Below are positions 54,601 through 63,925 of a stretch of 64,000 nt of DNA, one piece after another. This DNA is from Pseudohalioglobus lutimaris (GTDB lineage Bacteria; Pseudomonadota; Gammaproteobacteria; Pseudomonadales; Halieaceae). How positions within the stretch are numbered: position 1 is the first letter of the stretch; every line of letters begins with the position of its first letter. The notes beneath the pieces are model-generated. The model ran no database searches, had not been told where the DNA came from, and was given only the letters and a program-made list of their open reading frames with translations. The stretch covers positions 1 to 64,000 of the forward strand of contig NZ_PKUS01000010.1 of NCBI RefSeq assembly GCF_002866825.1, given 5' to 3'. The translations under genes and the position numbers were made by a program.

Positions 54601-54984
54601 TTGCCGGGTGAGTCCGGCACAAAAACTGTCTATGGTCTTGATGTTGAGGCGGGATACGTCACGCGTCAGTTGCCAGTTATGCGCAGCACTGGTCGCGAGC
54701 GCCTGCTCCGCGAGCTGGCGAGTAATTTGCTCATGCTCGCCAGCTGTCGCCTGGGACTGCTCCGCGGCGGCTAAAGCCTGCAATACCCGCTCACGCATTT
54801 CTGCGGCCGCCTTGCGGGTGAAGGTGATCGCCAGCACCTGCTCGGGACGCTGTACCCTGCCCAGCAATGCGAGATAGCGCTGTATCAGCAGCTCTGTCTT
54901 GCCCGACCCTGCGGGGGCGCTGACGCAGAAGCTGCGCGTGACATCCAGAGCGGTGGCTCGCTCGGCGGCATCTGCAATACTCAT
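51637..54984 (-). CDS. AddA-like UvrD-family helicase/exonuclease
   Basis: This 1115-residue protein combines a UvrD/Rep superfamily 1A helicase with a C-terminal PD-(D/E)XK nuclease. Walker A is SAPAGSGKTELL (Lys29). Motif II is in HILVDEFQDTAINQY, motif III-like FIVGDGMQSIYGFRNA, and motif VI region LLYVGATRAVRKLTL. The nuclease has HVGNVIHEVLEDLSRD and RWIVDYKSS. The gene overlaps the upstream nuclease gene by 4 nt (ATGA), so both are made together. The pair would process double-strand breaks, like AddAB or RecBCD. ATG 54984 has GGAG upstream. Confidence 0.93.
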   Translation of the reverse strand: MSIADAAERATALDVTRSFCVSAPAGSGKTELLIQRYLALLGRVQRPEQVLAITFTRKAAAEMRERVLQALAAAEQSQATAGEHEQITRQLAEQALATSAAHNWQLTRDVSRLNIKTIDSFCAGLTRQMPVLSRFGGQAQAVDNALPLYREAVQELFAMAGSSRPEMADLDALLLHFDNNWEQLAQLLVAMLGKRDQWHEYMGARTSPQQAEARLQQTVSAVILETLTDLSERLGAWHDELLDLLCYARGHLGEPVPDDFPSATEADLHGWRALGDMLLTQGGTFRKSVNVRNGFPTGDDEAKARKAHFADLVKRMAAIPDLQEELAAIAWLPSMDSNAHSWQMVIHLSHVLPLLAACLLLVFERRGVVDHSQVALSALDALGEDDAPTELALRLDYSIEHILVDEFQDTAINQYRLVERLTRGWGEHNGQNPSAPRTIFIVGDGMQSIYGFRNANVGLFLKAREQGFNGVMPVALALRSNFRSESGVVDWVNESFRMAFPVQDNVRRGRVSFTAAVAVKPAAADPAVNLHGFWGEGAREQEAQWMAETLQRGLADPTLRSIAVLGRSRGQLAPLMQILRSRGIPFAAQDMDSLASSPAIGDLLTLCRALANPADRVAWLAMLRAPWCGLELADLHAITVASEHPGCQSIQALLLDDSLPAGLSAAGAVNLKRVAQCLRWARSKRDRLALRVWLEQLWQYLGGPDSLVDARYLQDAERFLQLLQEAELEGAGLDIDWLQERVDRLYAAGETPDAKLQVMTLHKAKGLEFDWVLIPALGRSTRGDSRDILLWDEYNSPSGQRGFLLAADDHSDDKTPGLYNFLKRQRREKSRLETTRLLYVGATRAVRKLTLSACVATGEDTGTEVPQLKPPGEGSLLAPIWPVFEQQMQLHPRSEPVPAASSTGRPLLRLEQPPTPPQVAVAPADAGANIPQPALNWLDRHVGNVIHEVLEDLSRDAELPDGVSAQLESAVRRSLQNRGIFGVQLDSAQQRVVASLQSTLADENGGRWLLSARHRESHSELPLTINDQGKPRDIIVDRTFIDAETGHRWIVDYKSSVPAADMPLAQFLAEEAARYGPQLRLYRDSLAARGEEPLRCALYFTALAALHHLVELDLG

Positions 54985-57662
54985 ACCTGCTCCTGTACCG
55001 GATGATCGATACGGCACAGCGCCTGCAGACCACAAAAGGTGCAGGCGCCGGGCAGAGGGTCAACCTCAGCGTTCCCGGACACGAACTCCGAGGCCAGCCG
55101 CTGCAGGTTACTGCGCCACTCCGCTACCAGACCAGGCCAGTCCTGCTGCGCGGAGTATCGCTTCACCGCCCTGGCGATATCTTCCTGCACACCGGGAACG
55201 CCAGCCACCTGTCCCACACCGATCATCTTGCAATCCCTGGCTCGCACCTGGGCAAAGGCGAGGCCGTCGACCTCTCCCGTAATCCCATATAATGGAAGTT
55301 GTGGCTGTGAGGGCCGCGCCCCCAGCCAGCTCGATAAGCTGCTGCGTCCTGATTTGTAATCGATGACCAGGCGGGAACCATCGGCCAGCTCGTCAATCCG
55401 GTCCACGCGCAGACTAAGGGTCAATCCACCCAACTGGAACTCAATGGGGAGCTCCCGTGCCACCACCCGGAATGGCTCGCGGCTTTGCTCAAACTGCAGC
55501 CACTGCTGCAACAGCGAAACAAGGCGCGCGCACTCAAGGTCAATGCAATGCAGGCCAACTCGCTGTTTCATGGAATCGTGGGCGGCCTCCACGGCCGCTT
55601 CCACGGCTCGGTTTACCGTCTCCTGTAAGATGCTGGCATTCATCGCCTGTAATGCGGCACTGTCCCCCAGTTCACCCCACAGTGCATACAAAGCATCGTG
55701 CAGCAGGCTACCGCGCTCCGCGGCACTGAGGCCCTCACGGTAATCGTCCAGCGGCTCTGCCAGCAGGCGCCTGGTGGAAAATGCCCGAAAGGGACAGTTT
55801 GCCTGGGCCTGCAGGATGCCGCTGCCGCCTCGAGTAGCGCTCCTGCCTGCTGCCTTGACAGCAGGCGCCTGCTCATCAACAAACAGCGCGCGCGCCGCGC
55901 GCGACTGCGCGTGTATCCATAGCGGATTAATTTCCGCCGGTGCGTCTTCAGGTAACAGCTGCAAGCCTTTCAGCAAGGGGCTGGGCAGTTCAGGTACCCC
56001 ATCGATTTGCCGGGAGTAACTCGCCGTTAGTTGCTGACATCCAGACGTATACTGGCGCATCAATGTCGAGGCATATTGCCATTCGCGCTCAGCACTGCTG
56101 TGCGGCATGGCATGACGGCGCTGCAGCACCATGGGTATGAATGGATTGGGGCGCGCGGCAGCTGGCCAGCGACTGCCCTGCAAGCCGCACAACCAGACCT
56201 GCTCGAACTGTAAACCCGCGCCTTCAAGCGGCCCCAACACCTGTATGCCGCTGTCAGCCGTTTGTGGTTGGGATATGCTTGCCTGGCAGCAGCGTTGCAA
56301 CAGAGACAGGGCGGCGTTGTAGTCCAGCTCTGCGCTCAGCGCATCAAACCCGGCAAAGGTTTCCAGCACGGCATACCAGTTCTCCACCTGCTGAAACTCC
56401 AGCGAGTCCAGAGGACCGCGACCGGGCCAGGCGAAACATTCCAGCGCCTCACAAAACAGGCCAACCCATGTCGAGGGCAGGCATCGCTTGCCGGGCAAGC
56501 GCATTGCATTGACCGCCATCAGGCTTTTGGCGACGGCCAGTCCCTGCTCATCGCCCAGAGCGACGTTGGCTGCCAATAGCCGCAAGCGGCCGGTACTGAT
56601 TTTTTCACTGCCGTCGCTGAACAGTTGCTGCAGCAGCTTTACCAGCAAGTCACCACATTCTTCGGTCCTCGGGGAAAAGCGCGTTTGCAATAATCCCAAC
56701 ACATCGCCCATGCGCATGCTGCGACCACCGGCGGCGAGCATGCGCAGTGCGTCGCGAACCACGGGCGCCCGGTCCAGGGTTATGCCTGTCGAAAAGTTCA
56801 CTGGCAATGAGGTGTAGTTTTCGCCCAGGCAGTCAAAGGACCGCCTTAACAGGTACTCGAGGTCGGCCCTGTCGGAATGCATGTCCGCCAGAATAATTCC
56901 CAGGCGACAATTCGGATCGCGCTGAAATTCCGCCGCAGCCCAACTGGCCACCGCCGAGAGCTCTGCCCGTCGGTCTGGAAAGCTGCGCGCGAGCACTGCG
57001 GCATCGCCACGCCCACTTGTCACCTCCTCTACGGATGAGGCAAGTGCAACGACGGCGGCGCGGTACAGTGGTGATATGTCATCAAAGTCCACCAACGCAA
57101 GCGGCCCAGATTTCGCTCCGCGCAGGCCCGACAGTTCCACCACGCAGTCAGCCAGCGTCAGGCAGTTGGCCTCCGCCAGCTTATCGTTGAAAGCCTGAAA
57201 CCAGCGTAAAAACGTGGCGGGGTCCGCATCGAAGCGAAACTCATCGATGACAGCGGGTGATGACATTGGCACCTGGGCACGCAACAGGTTTTCCCGGGCT
57301 TGCTGTGCCAGCTCGATGGCCGCTTCAACGCGCAACAGGTTGTGGTTTGCATATTGACGCCCGTCCTCGTCGATCACCTGGCGCCAGAGCTCCCCCTGCT
57401 CCAGGGCACTCAGCAATCTGCGCGAACACGGTCTATCGGCCGCTGCTGACATTTGCTGCCAACGCTCCTGCAACCAATGATCGATAGCACTGACGGCCAC
57501 CGGCTCCCAGCTTTGCATACCCTGTTCTATCTGCCTGCGATCCCACTCCGCCTTGATGCGCCTGGCCAGACGAAGGTTGGGAGTGAGCAAAGTGAAACCC
57601 GCATCGAGCAGTGGTTGCAAAGGGCCGAGATCAAAATACTGCGAGGAACCCGCTGGGGGCAC
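54981..57662 (-). CDS. AddB-like PD-(D/E)XK nuclease (probable DNA repair protein)
   Basis: This 893-residue protein has an inactivated-helicase-like N-terminal half and a C-terminal nuclease with LHDALYALWGELGD and SRLVIDYKSGRSS. Four cysteines, one in ANCPFRAF and three in CTFCGLQALC, fit the iron-sulfur staple of AddB nucleases. The start is GTG 57662 behind AGGAGGTAGACA, an excellent ribosome site. It is the first gene of the two-gene operon and overlaps the AddA-like gene by 4 nt. It matches the gammaproteobacterial group usually named probable DNA repair protein. Confidence 0.9.
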   Translation of the reverse strand: MPPAGSSQYFDLGPLQPLLDAGFTLLTPNLRLARRIKAEWDRRQIEQGMQSWEPVAVSAIDHWLQERWQQMSAAADRPCSRRLLSALEQGELWRQVIDEDGRQYANHNLLRVEAAIELAQQARENLLRAQVPMSSPAVIDEFRFDADPATFLRWFQAFNDKLAEANCLTLADCVVELSGLRGAKSGPLALVDFDDISPLYRAAVVALASSVEEVTSGRGDAAVLARSFPDRRAELSAVASWAAAEFQRDPNCRLGIILADMHSDRADLEYLLRRSFDCLGENYTSLPVNFSTGITLDRAPVVRDALRMLAAGGRSMRMGDVLGLLQTRFSPRTEECGDLLVKLLQQLFSDGSEKISTGRLRLLAANVALGDEQGLAVAKSLMAVNAMRLPGKRCLPSTWVGLFCEALECFAWPGRGPLDSLEFQQVENWYAVLETFAGFDALSAELDYNAALSLLQRCCQASISQPQTADSGIQVLGPLEGAGLQFEQVWLCGLQGSRWPAAARPNPFIPMVLQRRHAMPHSSAEREWQYASTLMRQYTSGCQQLTASYSRQIDGVPELPSPLLKGLQLLPEDAPAEINPLWIHAQSRAARALFVDEQAPAVKAAGRSATRGGSGILQAQANCPFRAFSTRRLLAEPLDDYREGLSAAERGSLLHDALYALWGELGDSAALQAMNASILQETVNRAVEAAVEAAHDSMKQRVGLHCIDLECARLVSLLQQWLQFEQSREPFRVVARELPIEFQLGGLTLSLRVDRIDELADGSRLVIDYKSGRSSLSSWLGARPSQPQLPLYGITGEVDGLAFAQVRARDCKMIGVGQVAGVPGVQEDIARAVKRYSAQQDWPGLVAEWRSNLQRLASEFVSGNAEVDPLPGACTFCGLQALCRIDHPVQEQV

Positions 57663-57785
57663 TGTCTACCTCCTGCCGCGCCCGGATGGCGCCTATCAAA
57701 ATGGTGTTTGCTGCTATAGAATGACGCGCCTCAAAAGACAAGCGCCGGGCTGTTTTCCCGGAAATTACTGTATCAGGTAACAAGC

Positions 57786-58859
57786 ATGAGCAACAACGAA
57801 GTCCATAATATCAATGTCGATTCACAGGGTGTTCTGGTAACACCGGAGCAGCTGTGGGAAGCATTACCCATGTCTGAGGATGTGCGGCAAACAGTCGCTG
57901 ATAGCAGGCAGGCCGTGTGGGATATCCTGGATCGCAAGGATCACCGCCTGTTTGTAGTCGTGGGTCCCTGCTCTATTCACGATACCGAAGCGGCCCTGGA
58001 CTATGCGCGGCGCCTGAAGGCGCTAGCGGACGAGCTGGATGACACCTTGTACATAGTAATGCGCGTATATTTTGAGAAGCCGCGTACCACAGTCGGTTGG
58101 AAAGGCCTGATCAACGACCCCCATCTGAATGACTCTTTCCAGATTGAGGAAGGCCTGCATATCGGTCGCAAGCTACTCCTGGACATACTGGAGCTGGGCC
58201 TGCCCACTTCCACCGAGGCGCTGGACCCAATATCCCCACAGTATCTGCAGGACCTGATCAGTTGGTCCGCCATCGGCGCCCGTACCACCGAATCGCAGAC
58301 TCATCGCGAGATGGCCAGTGGGCTATCATCCGCCGTTGGTTTCAAAAACGGGACCGACGGTGGCCTGACCGTCGCCACCAACGCACTGAATTCAGTCTCC
58401 AAACCCCACCGCTTCCTTGGCATTAATCGCCAGGGACAGGTGTCCGTATTTACAACCCGTGGAAATGCGCATGGACATATCGTACTGCGCGGCGGCAGTG
58501 CCGGCCCGAACTATGACTCGGTCCATATAAAACTGTGTGAGGATGCGCTTGCCAAAGCAAAACTACCCGGCAACATTATGGTGGACTGCTCTCACGCCAA
58601 CTCCAACAAGCAACCTGAGTTACAGCCGCTGGTGGTGGAAAATGTCGGCAACCAGATCATTGAGGGTAATCAATCCATCGTCGGCCTGATGATTGAGTCC
58701 AACATTCATGCCGGCAACCAGTCCATCCCGGAGAATCTGGATGACCTCGCCTATGGGGTCTCGGTCACCGATGGCTGTATCGGCTGGGAGGAGACTGAGG
58801 CCTGCCTGCGCAAGCTGCGCGAGACAGTAAAGGACGTACTGCGGAGTCGGCAGGGCTAG
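57786..58859 (+). CDS. 3-deoxy-7-phosphoheptulonate (DAHP) synthase, class I
   Basis: This 357-residue enzyme joins phosphoenolpyruvate and erythrose 4-phosphate in the first step of aromatic amino-acid synthesis. Active-site stretches are VVVGPCSIHDTEAALDYA, YFEKPRTTVGWKGLINDP, SWSAIGARTTESQTHREMASGL and VDCSHANSNKQP. Length and motifs fit the AroF/AroG/AroH group; the feedback-sensitive isoform cannot be decided by eye. It is divergent from the AddB-like gene and convergent with nfuA. Confidence 0.95.
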   Translation: MSNNEVHNINVDSQGVLVTPEQLWEALPMSEDVRQTVADSRQAVWDILDRKDHRLFVVVGPCSIHDTEAALDYARRLKALADELDDTLYIVMRVYFEKPRTTVGWKGLINDPHLNDSFQIEEGLHIGRKLLLDILELGLPTSTEALDPISPQYLQDLISWSAIGARTTESQTHREMASGLSSAVGFKNGTDGGLTVATNALNSVSKPHRFLGINRQGQVSVFTTRGNAHGHIVLRGGSAGPNYDSVHIKLCEDALAKAKLPGNIMVDCSHANSNKQPELQPLVVENVGNQIIEGNQSIVGLMIESNIHAGNQSIPENLDDLAYGVSVTDGCIGWEETEACLRKLRETVKDVLRSRQG

Positions 58860-58921
58860 GCGCTGGCAGCAGACCCTGATGTCGCGCTATGTAGCCAGCA
58901 GCCCTCTCTACCTGTAAGCGG

Positions 58922-59497
58922 CTAGTAGTAAGCCTGCGAACGATCTGTGTGGTCTGTCATGTCGCGCACACCAGCCAGTTGCGGCAACTGTTCCATCAGT
59001 GTTTTCTCTACACCCCCTTTCAGGGTCTGGTCGACTGCAGAACACCCCTGGCAACCGCCGCCGAAACGCAGCACGGCAAATCGGTCTTCGGTGATCTCTA
59101 CCAGGCTGACTTCGCCGCCGTGGGCAGCCAGCGCCGGATTGACTTCGTTATACAGCACATAGTTTATGCGATCTTCCAGCGGGCTATTCTCGTCCACACG
59201 CGGCATTTTGGCATTGGGGGCCTTGATGGTCAGCTGACCGCCCATGCGGTCCTTGGAGTAGTCCACCAGAGCGTCTTCCAGGAAAGGCAGTGAACGTCCC
59301 TCGAACCAGGCCGTAAACTTCTCGAACTTATGCTCTTCGTCCTCCGGGACCACGTCTCCGTCCCGGCAGTAGGCGATACACGTTTCCGCCCTGGGGGTAC
59401 CGGGCTGGTTGATGAATACGCGCACACCAAGGGCGTCTTCCTGCTTTGCGAGCAGTTCCGCGAGATAGTCCTGAGCGGATTCAGTAATGGTCACCAT
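58922..59497 (-). CDS. nfuA: Fe/S biogenesis protein NfuA
   Basis: This 191-residue protein carries 4Fe-4S clusters to target enzymes. It has a degenerate A-type domain at the N-terminus ([25 protein letters not shown]) and a NifU domain with the CxxC motif in [24 protein letters not shown] 59497 begins MVTITESAQ, the usual NfuA start. It is divergent from metH. Confidence 0.96.
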   Translation of the reverse strand: MVTITESAQDYLAELLAKQEDALGVRVFINQPGTPRAETCIAYCRDGDVVPEDEEHKFEKFTAWFEGRSLPFLEDALVDYSKDRMGGQLTIKAPNAKMPRVDENSPLEDRINYVLYNEVNPALAAHGGEVSLVEITEDRFAVLRFGGGCQGCSAVDQTLKGGVEKTLMEQLPQLAGVRDMTDHTDRSQAYY

Positions 59498-59588
59498 GGG
59501 GTCAAACCTGCTATCTGAGTAATTTAGTCGGGTATTCTATGAAATATGGGGGACGGTGGCGAGTTTTCAAGTGGGTACAAGGGGTAAT

Positions 59589-59616
59589 ATCTATATCAAA
59601 ATATTTTGATATAGAT
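59589..59616. promoter_or_regulatory. Perfect 28-bp palindrome upstream of metH, probable operator
   Basis: ATCTATATCAAAAT (59589-59602) is followed directly by its reverse complement (59603-59616). It lies 51 nt before the metH start and 91 nt before the nfuA start. Such a long perfect dyad in an intergenic region suggests a dimeric repressor site. ArsR-type regulators of methionine genes (SahR/SamR) bind AT-rich dyads of this general look; that link is from memory and unverified. Confidence 0.65.
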
Positions 59617-59667
59617 TAATCGGTCTGTTAGCATGCCTTCCTTTTCACGAGCCCAGCGGAGATAGAC

Positions 59668-62600
59668 GTGTCCAACACCCCTGCCCAGACCCTGATCGAG
59701 GCCCTGCAACAGCGCATTCTTGTTATGGATGGCGCCATGGGTACCATGATCCAGAAGGAGGGCCTGGAAGAGGCAGACTATCGCGGTGATCGTTTTGGCG
59801 ATCACCCTGTCGACCTCAAGGGAAACAACGATCTCCTGTCGATCACCCGACCCCACGTCATCGAAGCCATTCACCGGGCTTATCTTGATGCCGGCGCTGA
59901 CATGATTGAAACCAACAGTTTCAACGCCACATCATTGGGGCAGGACGACTACCAGCTGGGCTACCTCGCGTACGAGCTTAACGTTGCCGCGGCGAAAGTC
60001 GCGAGGACTGCGGCTGACAAAGCGATGGCAGACAACCCTGGCAGGCCGCGCTTTGTAGCAGGCTCCCTGGGTCCCACCCCGAAGACAGCGTCAATCTCAC
60101 CGGACGTTAACGACCCGGGGGCTCGCGGTGTCACCTTTGACCAACTCAGCGAAGCCTATCTGGAGGCGACCCTGGCACTGATAGAGGGTGGCGTTGATGT
60201 CATACTGATAGAGACGATTTTCGACACACTCAACGCCAAAGCCGCAATTTTTGCCGTCAAACAGGCGTTTGAGCAAAGTGGCACAGAACTACCGCTGATG
60301 ATTTCGGTAACCTTCCCCGATGTCAGTGGCCGTGTACTTTCCGGGCAAAACCCGGAAGCCTTCTACAACGCCATCGCCCACGCCAATCCGCTTATCGTAG
60401 GCAGTAATTGCGGACGCCGGTACAAGGAAATCAGACCTTTCCTGGAGGAGCTGTCCAGGGTGGCCGATTGCTACTTCGGCGCCTATCTGAATGCCGGACT
60501 CCCTAATGCGTTTGGCGAATTCGACGAAACACCGGATATCATGCACGATGACTTCCGCGAATTCGCCAGCCGCGGCATGCTCAACCTCGCAGGCGGCTGC
60601 TGCGGTACCACGCCAGAGCACATCAGCGCGATTGCTGCGGCCGTTGCCGACATCACTCCTCGCCCACTGCCCCAGCTGGACCCCGCCTGCCGCCTGAGCG
60701 GACTCGAAGCCTTCAACATCAAGGAGGACAGCCTCTTCGTCAACGTGGGCGAGCGCTGCAACGTTACTGGCTCAGCCCGGTTCAAGCGCCTGGTCCTTGA
60801 GGACGACTACGAAACAGCACTGGAAGTCGCCCGCAACCAGGTGGAAGACGGCGCCCAGATCATAGATATCAATATGGACGAAGGCATGCTGGATGCAGAG
60901 CATGCCATGGTAACTTTCCTCAACCTGATTGCGTCTGAGCCCGATATCGCCCGCGTTCCTATCATGGTGGACTCGTCAAAATGGACGGTCATCGAGGCGG
61001 GGCTTAAGTGCATACCCGGTAAACCGGTGGTGAACTCGATTAGTCTGAAGGCTGGTGAGAAAGAGTTTCTGGAACAGGCTCGCCTCTGCCTGCGCTATGG
61101 TGCAGCTGTTGTCGTCATGGCCTTTGATGAGGACGGCCAGGCGGACAATCTTCAACGCCGAAAGGATATCTGCAAACGCTCATACGACCTGCTCGTCAAC
61201 GAAGTGGGTTTCAATCCCAATGACATCATTTTCGATCCGAACATTTTTGCCGTCGCGACCGGAATCGAAGAGCACAATAACTACGCCGTAGACTTTATCG
61301 AGGGCACTCGCCACATCAAGGCGACCCTGCCGGGCGCGCTGGTTTCAGGCGGAGTTTCAAATGTCTCCTTTTCTTTCCGCGGCAACAACGCGGTGCGTGA
61401 AGCGATTCACTCGGTATTCCTTTACCACGCAATTCGTGCCGGCATGGACATGGGCATCGTCAACGCTGGACAGCTCGCGGTTTATGACGATCTTCCCGCT
61501 GACCTGCGCGAGGCAGTAGAAGACGTCGTTCTCAATCGCCGCGATGACGGAACCGAGAAACTGCTGGACCTGGCAGAGCGATATCGAGGGAGCGGCACAG
61601 GTGAGGCGCGCAAGGAAGACTTGAGTTGGCGCGAGCAGGATGTGGTCAAGCGCATGGAGCATGCGCTGGTGAAAGGTATCAATACCTACATCGTCGAAGA
61701 CGCGGAAGAAGCGCGCCAGCACTTTGATCGGCCTATCCAGGTTATTGAAGGACCGCTGATGGATGGTATGAACGTGGTAGGAGACCTGTTCGGAGAGGGG
61801 AAAATGTTTCTGCCCCAGGTCGTAAAAAGTGCGCGGGTAATGAAACAGGCCGTCGCGTACCTGCAGCCGTTCATCGAAGAAGAAAAGACCGACGGCAACA
61901 GCACCAACGGCAAAATCCTGATGGCCACCGTCAAGGGTGATGTACACGATATCGGCAAGAATATCGTCGGCGTAGTGCTGCAGTGCAACAACTTCGAGGT
62001 TATCGACCTGGGTGTTATGGTCTCCTGTGACGAGATTCTGCGAGTCGCGCGCGAGGAATCCGTCGACATCGTCGGCTTGTCCGGCCTGATCACCCCGTCG
62101 CTCGATGAGATGGTTCACGTTGCCGCGGAAATGCAGCGAGGTGATTTTCAGGTACCGTTGCTAATAGGCGGCGCAACGACTTCCAACGCCCATACTGCGG
62201 TGAAAATCGAGCCCCAGTACAAGAACGACATTGTGGCTTATGTCCCGGATGCATCACGCAGTGTGTCGGTCGCCACGCAACTGATGGGCGATGGCAAACC
62301 TGCCTTCGTTGAGGAGCGTCGTCAACAATACCAGCAGGTCAGGGAGCGTATTGCCAATCGTGAACCCCGCGCCAAACCATTGTCCTACGCGGAAGCCGTG
62401 AGCCGTGCACCGCAGTTGGACTGGGATAGCTATCAACCGGTTAAGCCCAGTTTCATTGGTACGCGTGTATTCGATGACTTCCCCCTGGCCAAGCTGATTG
62501 ACACTATCGACTGGACACCCTTCTTTATCACCTGGGAACTGGCCGGGAAATTTCCGAGGATTCTGGAGGATGAGGTCATCGGCAAACAGGCCACTGAGCT

Positions 62601-63342
62601 GTATCAGGATGCCCAGGCGATGCTCAAGCAAATCGTCGATGAAAAGCTGCTCACAGCGAGAGCCGTTGTTGGTTTCTGGCCTGCTGACCGCAGCGGCGCA
62701 GACGACATTACTATTTATAGTGACGAGACGCGCACTCAGCCCTTAGCCACCCTGCATCACCTTCGCCAGCAGTCTGATAAGGCCGGAGGCAAGCCTAACC
62801 AGAGTCTCGCTGACTACATTGCGCCCGAGGGAGACTACCTGGGCGGCTTCTGTGTCACCACTGGACACGGTGTAGAAGAGCTTGCAGCCAGGTATGAAGC
62901 GGAACACGACGACTACAACAGCATTTTACTCAAGGCCCTGGCAGACCGGCTTGCCGAATCGTTTGCAGAACATATGCACCGACTGGTGCGCACCGAGCTC
63001 TGGGGCTACGACCCCGAGGAGTCACTGGATAACGACAGCCTGATCCGCGAGCGCTATCGCGGCATCCGCCCTGCCCCGGGCTATCCTGCGTGCCCGGATC
63101 ATACGGAAAAAGCCACGCTGTTCGAATTGCTTGATGCGACGAAAAATACCGGGGTCAGCCTGTCCGAGAACTATGCTATGAGCCCGGCATCTTCCGTCAG
63201 CGGTTTCTATTTCGCTCATCCCGAGGCCAAGTACTTTGCCGTGGGCAAGATAGGCCGTGACCAGGTGGAAAGCCTGGCCGAGCGCAAAGGGACTTCGGTA
63301 GAATCAGTCGAACGCTGGCTGCGTCCAAACTTGAATTACTGA
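59668..63342 (+). CDS. metH: Cobalamin-dependent methionine synthase
   Basis: This 1224-residue enzyme transfers methyl from methyltetrahydrofolate to homocysteine through B12. All modules are present: homocysteine domain with zinc cysteines Cys248, Cys311 and Cys312; pterin domain ([16 protein letters not shown] and the following barrel); cap domain; B12 domain with the cobalt-ligating His760 in [12 protein letters not shown]; and the activation domain with [20 protein letters not shown]. The numbering is one higher than in Escherichia coli. The start is GTG with GGAG 6 nt upstream. A perfect palindrome lies ahead of it. No cobalamin riboswitch was recognised. Confidence 0.97.
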   Translation: MSNTPAQTLIEALQQRILVMDGAMGTMIQKEGLEEADYRGDRFGDHPVDLKGNNDLLSITRPHVIEAIHRAYLDAGADMIETNSFNATSLGQDDYQLGYLAYELNVAAAKVARTAADKAMADNPGRPRFVAGSLGPTPKTASISPDVNDPGARGVTFDQLSEAYLEATLALIEGGVDVILIETIFDTLNAKAAIFAVKQAFEQSGTELPLMISVTFPDVSGRVLSGQNPEAFYNAIAHANPLIVGSNCGRRYKEIRPFLEELSRVADCYFGAYLNAGLPNAFGEFDETPDIMHDDFREFASRGMLNLAGGCCGTTPEHISAIAAAVADITPRPLPQLDPACRLSGLEAFNIKEDSLFVNVGERCNVTGSARFKRLVLEDDYETALEVARNQVEDGAQIIDINMDEGMLDAEHAMVTFLNLIASEPDIARVPIMVDSSKWTVIEAGLKCIPGKPVVNSISLKAGEKEFLEQARLCLRYGAAVVVMAFDEDGQADNLQRRKDICKRSYDLLVNEVGFNPNDIIFDPNIFAVATGIEEHNNYAVDFIEGTRHIKATLPGALVSGGVSNVSFSFRGNNAVREAIHSVFLYHAIRAGMDMGIVNAGQLAVYDDLPADLREAVEDVVLNRRDDGTEKLLDLAERYRGSGTGEARKEDLSWREQDVVKRMEHALVKGINTYIVEDAEEARQHFDRPIQVIEGPLMDGMNVVGDLFGEGKMFLPQVVKSARVMKQAVAYLQPFIEEEKTDGNSTNGKILMATVKGDVHDIGKNIVGVVLQCNNFEVIDLGVMVSCDEILRVAREESVDIVGLSGLITPSLDEMVHVAAEMQRGDFQVPLLIGGATTSNAHTAVKIEPQYKNDIVAYVPDASRSVSVATQLMGDGKPAFVEERRQQYQQVRERIANREPRAKPLSYAEAVSRAPQLDWDSYQPVKPSFIGTRVFDDFPLAKLIDTIDWTPFFITWELAGKFPRILEDEVIGKQATELYQDAQAMLKQIVDEKLLTARAVVGFWPADRSGADDITIYSDETRTQPLATLHHLRQQSDKAGGKPNQSLADYIAPEGDYLGGFCVTTGHGVEELAARYEAEHDDYNSILLKALADRLAESFAEHMHRLVRTELWGYDPEESLDNDSLIRERYRGIRPAPGYPACPDHTEKATLFELLDATKNTGVSLSENYAMSPASSVSGFYFAHPEAKYFAVGKIGRDQVESLAERKGTSVESVERWLRPNLNY

Positions 63343-63359
63343 CAGGAGAACGGGGTACT

Positions 63360-63587
63360 ATGACCGATTTGGAAGACACCAGGCAAAAGAAGAAGTCTTT
63401 AAACGTTCTTCAGGTCATCTCCAGTGTGTTCGCAGCGGGGCTGGGTGTTCAGAGCAGCAAGAATCGTGAGCGGGATTTCACTGAGGGGCGCGCTGGCGTT
63501 TTTATCGCTGCCGGCATCCTCTTCACGCTGATGTTCATAGGCGTAATGGTGTTCGTTGTACAGCTGGTGGTGAAAGGAGCGGCCTGA
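63360..63587 (+). CDS. DUF2970 membrane protein
   Basis: This 75-residue protein has a cytoplasmic basic N-terminus and the DUF2970 core LNVLQVISSVFAAGLGVQSS. It continues with RDFTEGRAGVFIAAGILFTLMFIGVMVFVVQLV, which ends in a transmembrane helix. It starts 17 nt after metH, with an ACAGGAGAA ribosome site, so it is co-transcribed with it. The family function is unknown. Confidence 0.9.
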   Translation: MTDLEDTRQKKKSLNVLQVISSVFAAGLGVQSSKNRERDFTEGRAGVFIAAGILFTLMFIGVMVFVVQLVVKGAA

Positions 63588-63610
63588 GCACTGCCGCCCC
63601 TGGCGGCCGT

Positions 63611-63733
63611 TCAGGAAGGCATTCCGGACAGCCAGATGTAAAGGGTCAGCACAACCAGCGATATAACTGCTGTGGCTGCGATGGCATCGGCAGTACCGTC
63701 GCCGGCATCGTTTTCGTGAAGGTCATCGCTCAT
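63611..63733 (-). CDS. Small membrane protein of 40 residues
   Basis: The minus strand carries ATG at 63733-63731, GGAG about 8 nt upstream, and 40 codons ending in TGA at 63613-63611. The peptide has an acidic N-terminus (MSDDLHENDAGDGTADAIAA) and one hydrophobic helix (TAVISLVVLTLYIWLSG). It is too short for most gene callers. It converges with the DUF2970 gene and is divergent from the sulfite reductase gene. A good ribosome site, charged head and clean helix argue that it is real. Function is unknown. Confidence 0.65.
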   Translation of the reverse strand: MSDDLHENDAGDGTADAIAATAVISLVVLTLYIWLSGMPS

Positions 63734-63925
63734 TGTCTTACTCCGGGTAAGGTTCTTGAAGGTGCTGCATTATAGCAGCTCGGGCGCATTTCCCAAGCTA
63801 CAGCAGCTGCAAACATCTCGTTCTAACCTTATGAAAGATCTGACTATTTGGCAGTAGCGTTTTCTGCTAAGGTAACGCGTTCTTTACCCGGGGCAACCCG
63901 GCACCACCAGACACAGGAACCCTTG

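Noticed and set aside
59581-59667. Cobalamin or SAM riboswitch before metH
   Set aside because: The leader is short and dominated by the palindrome; no conserved B12-box or SAM-box pattern was seen.
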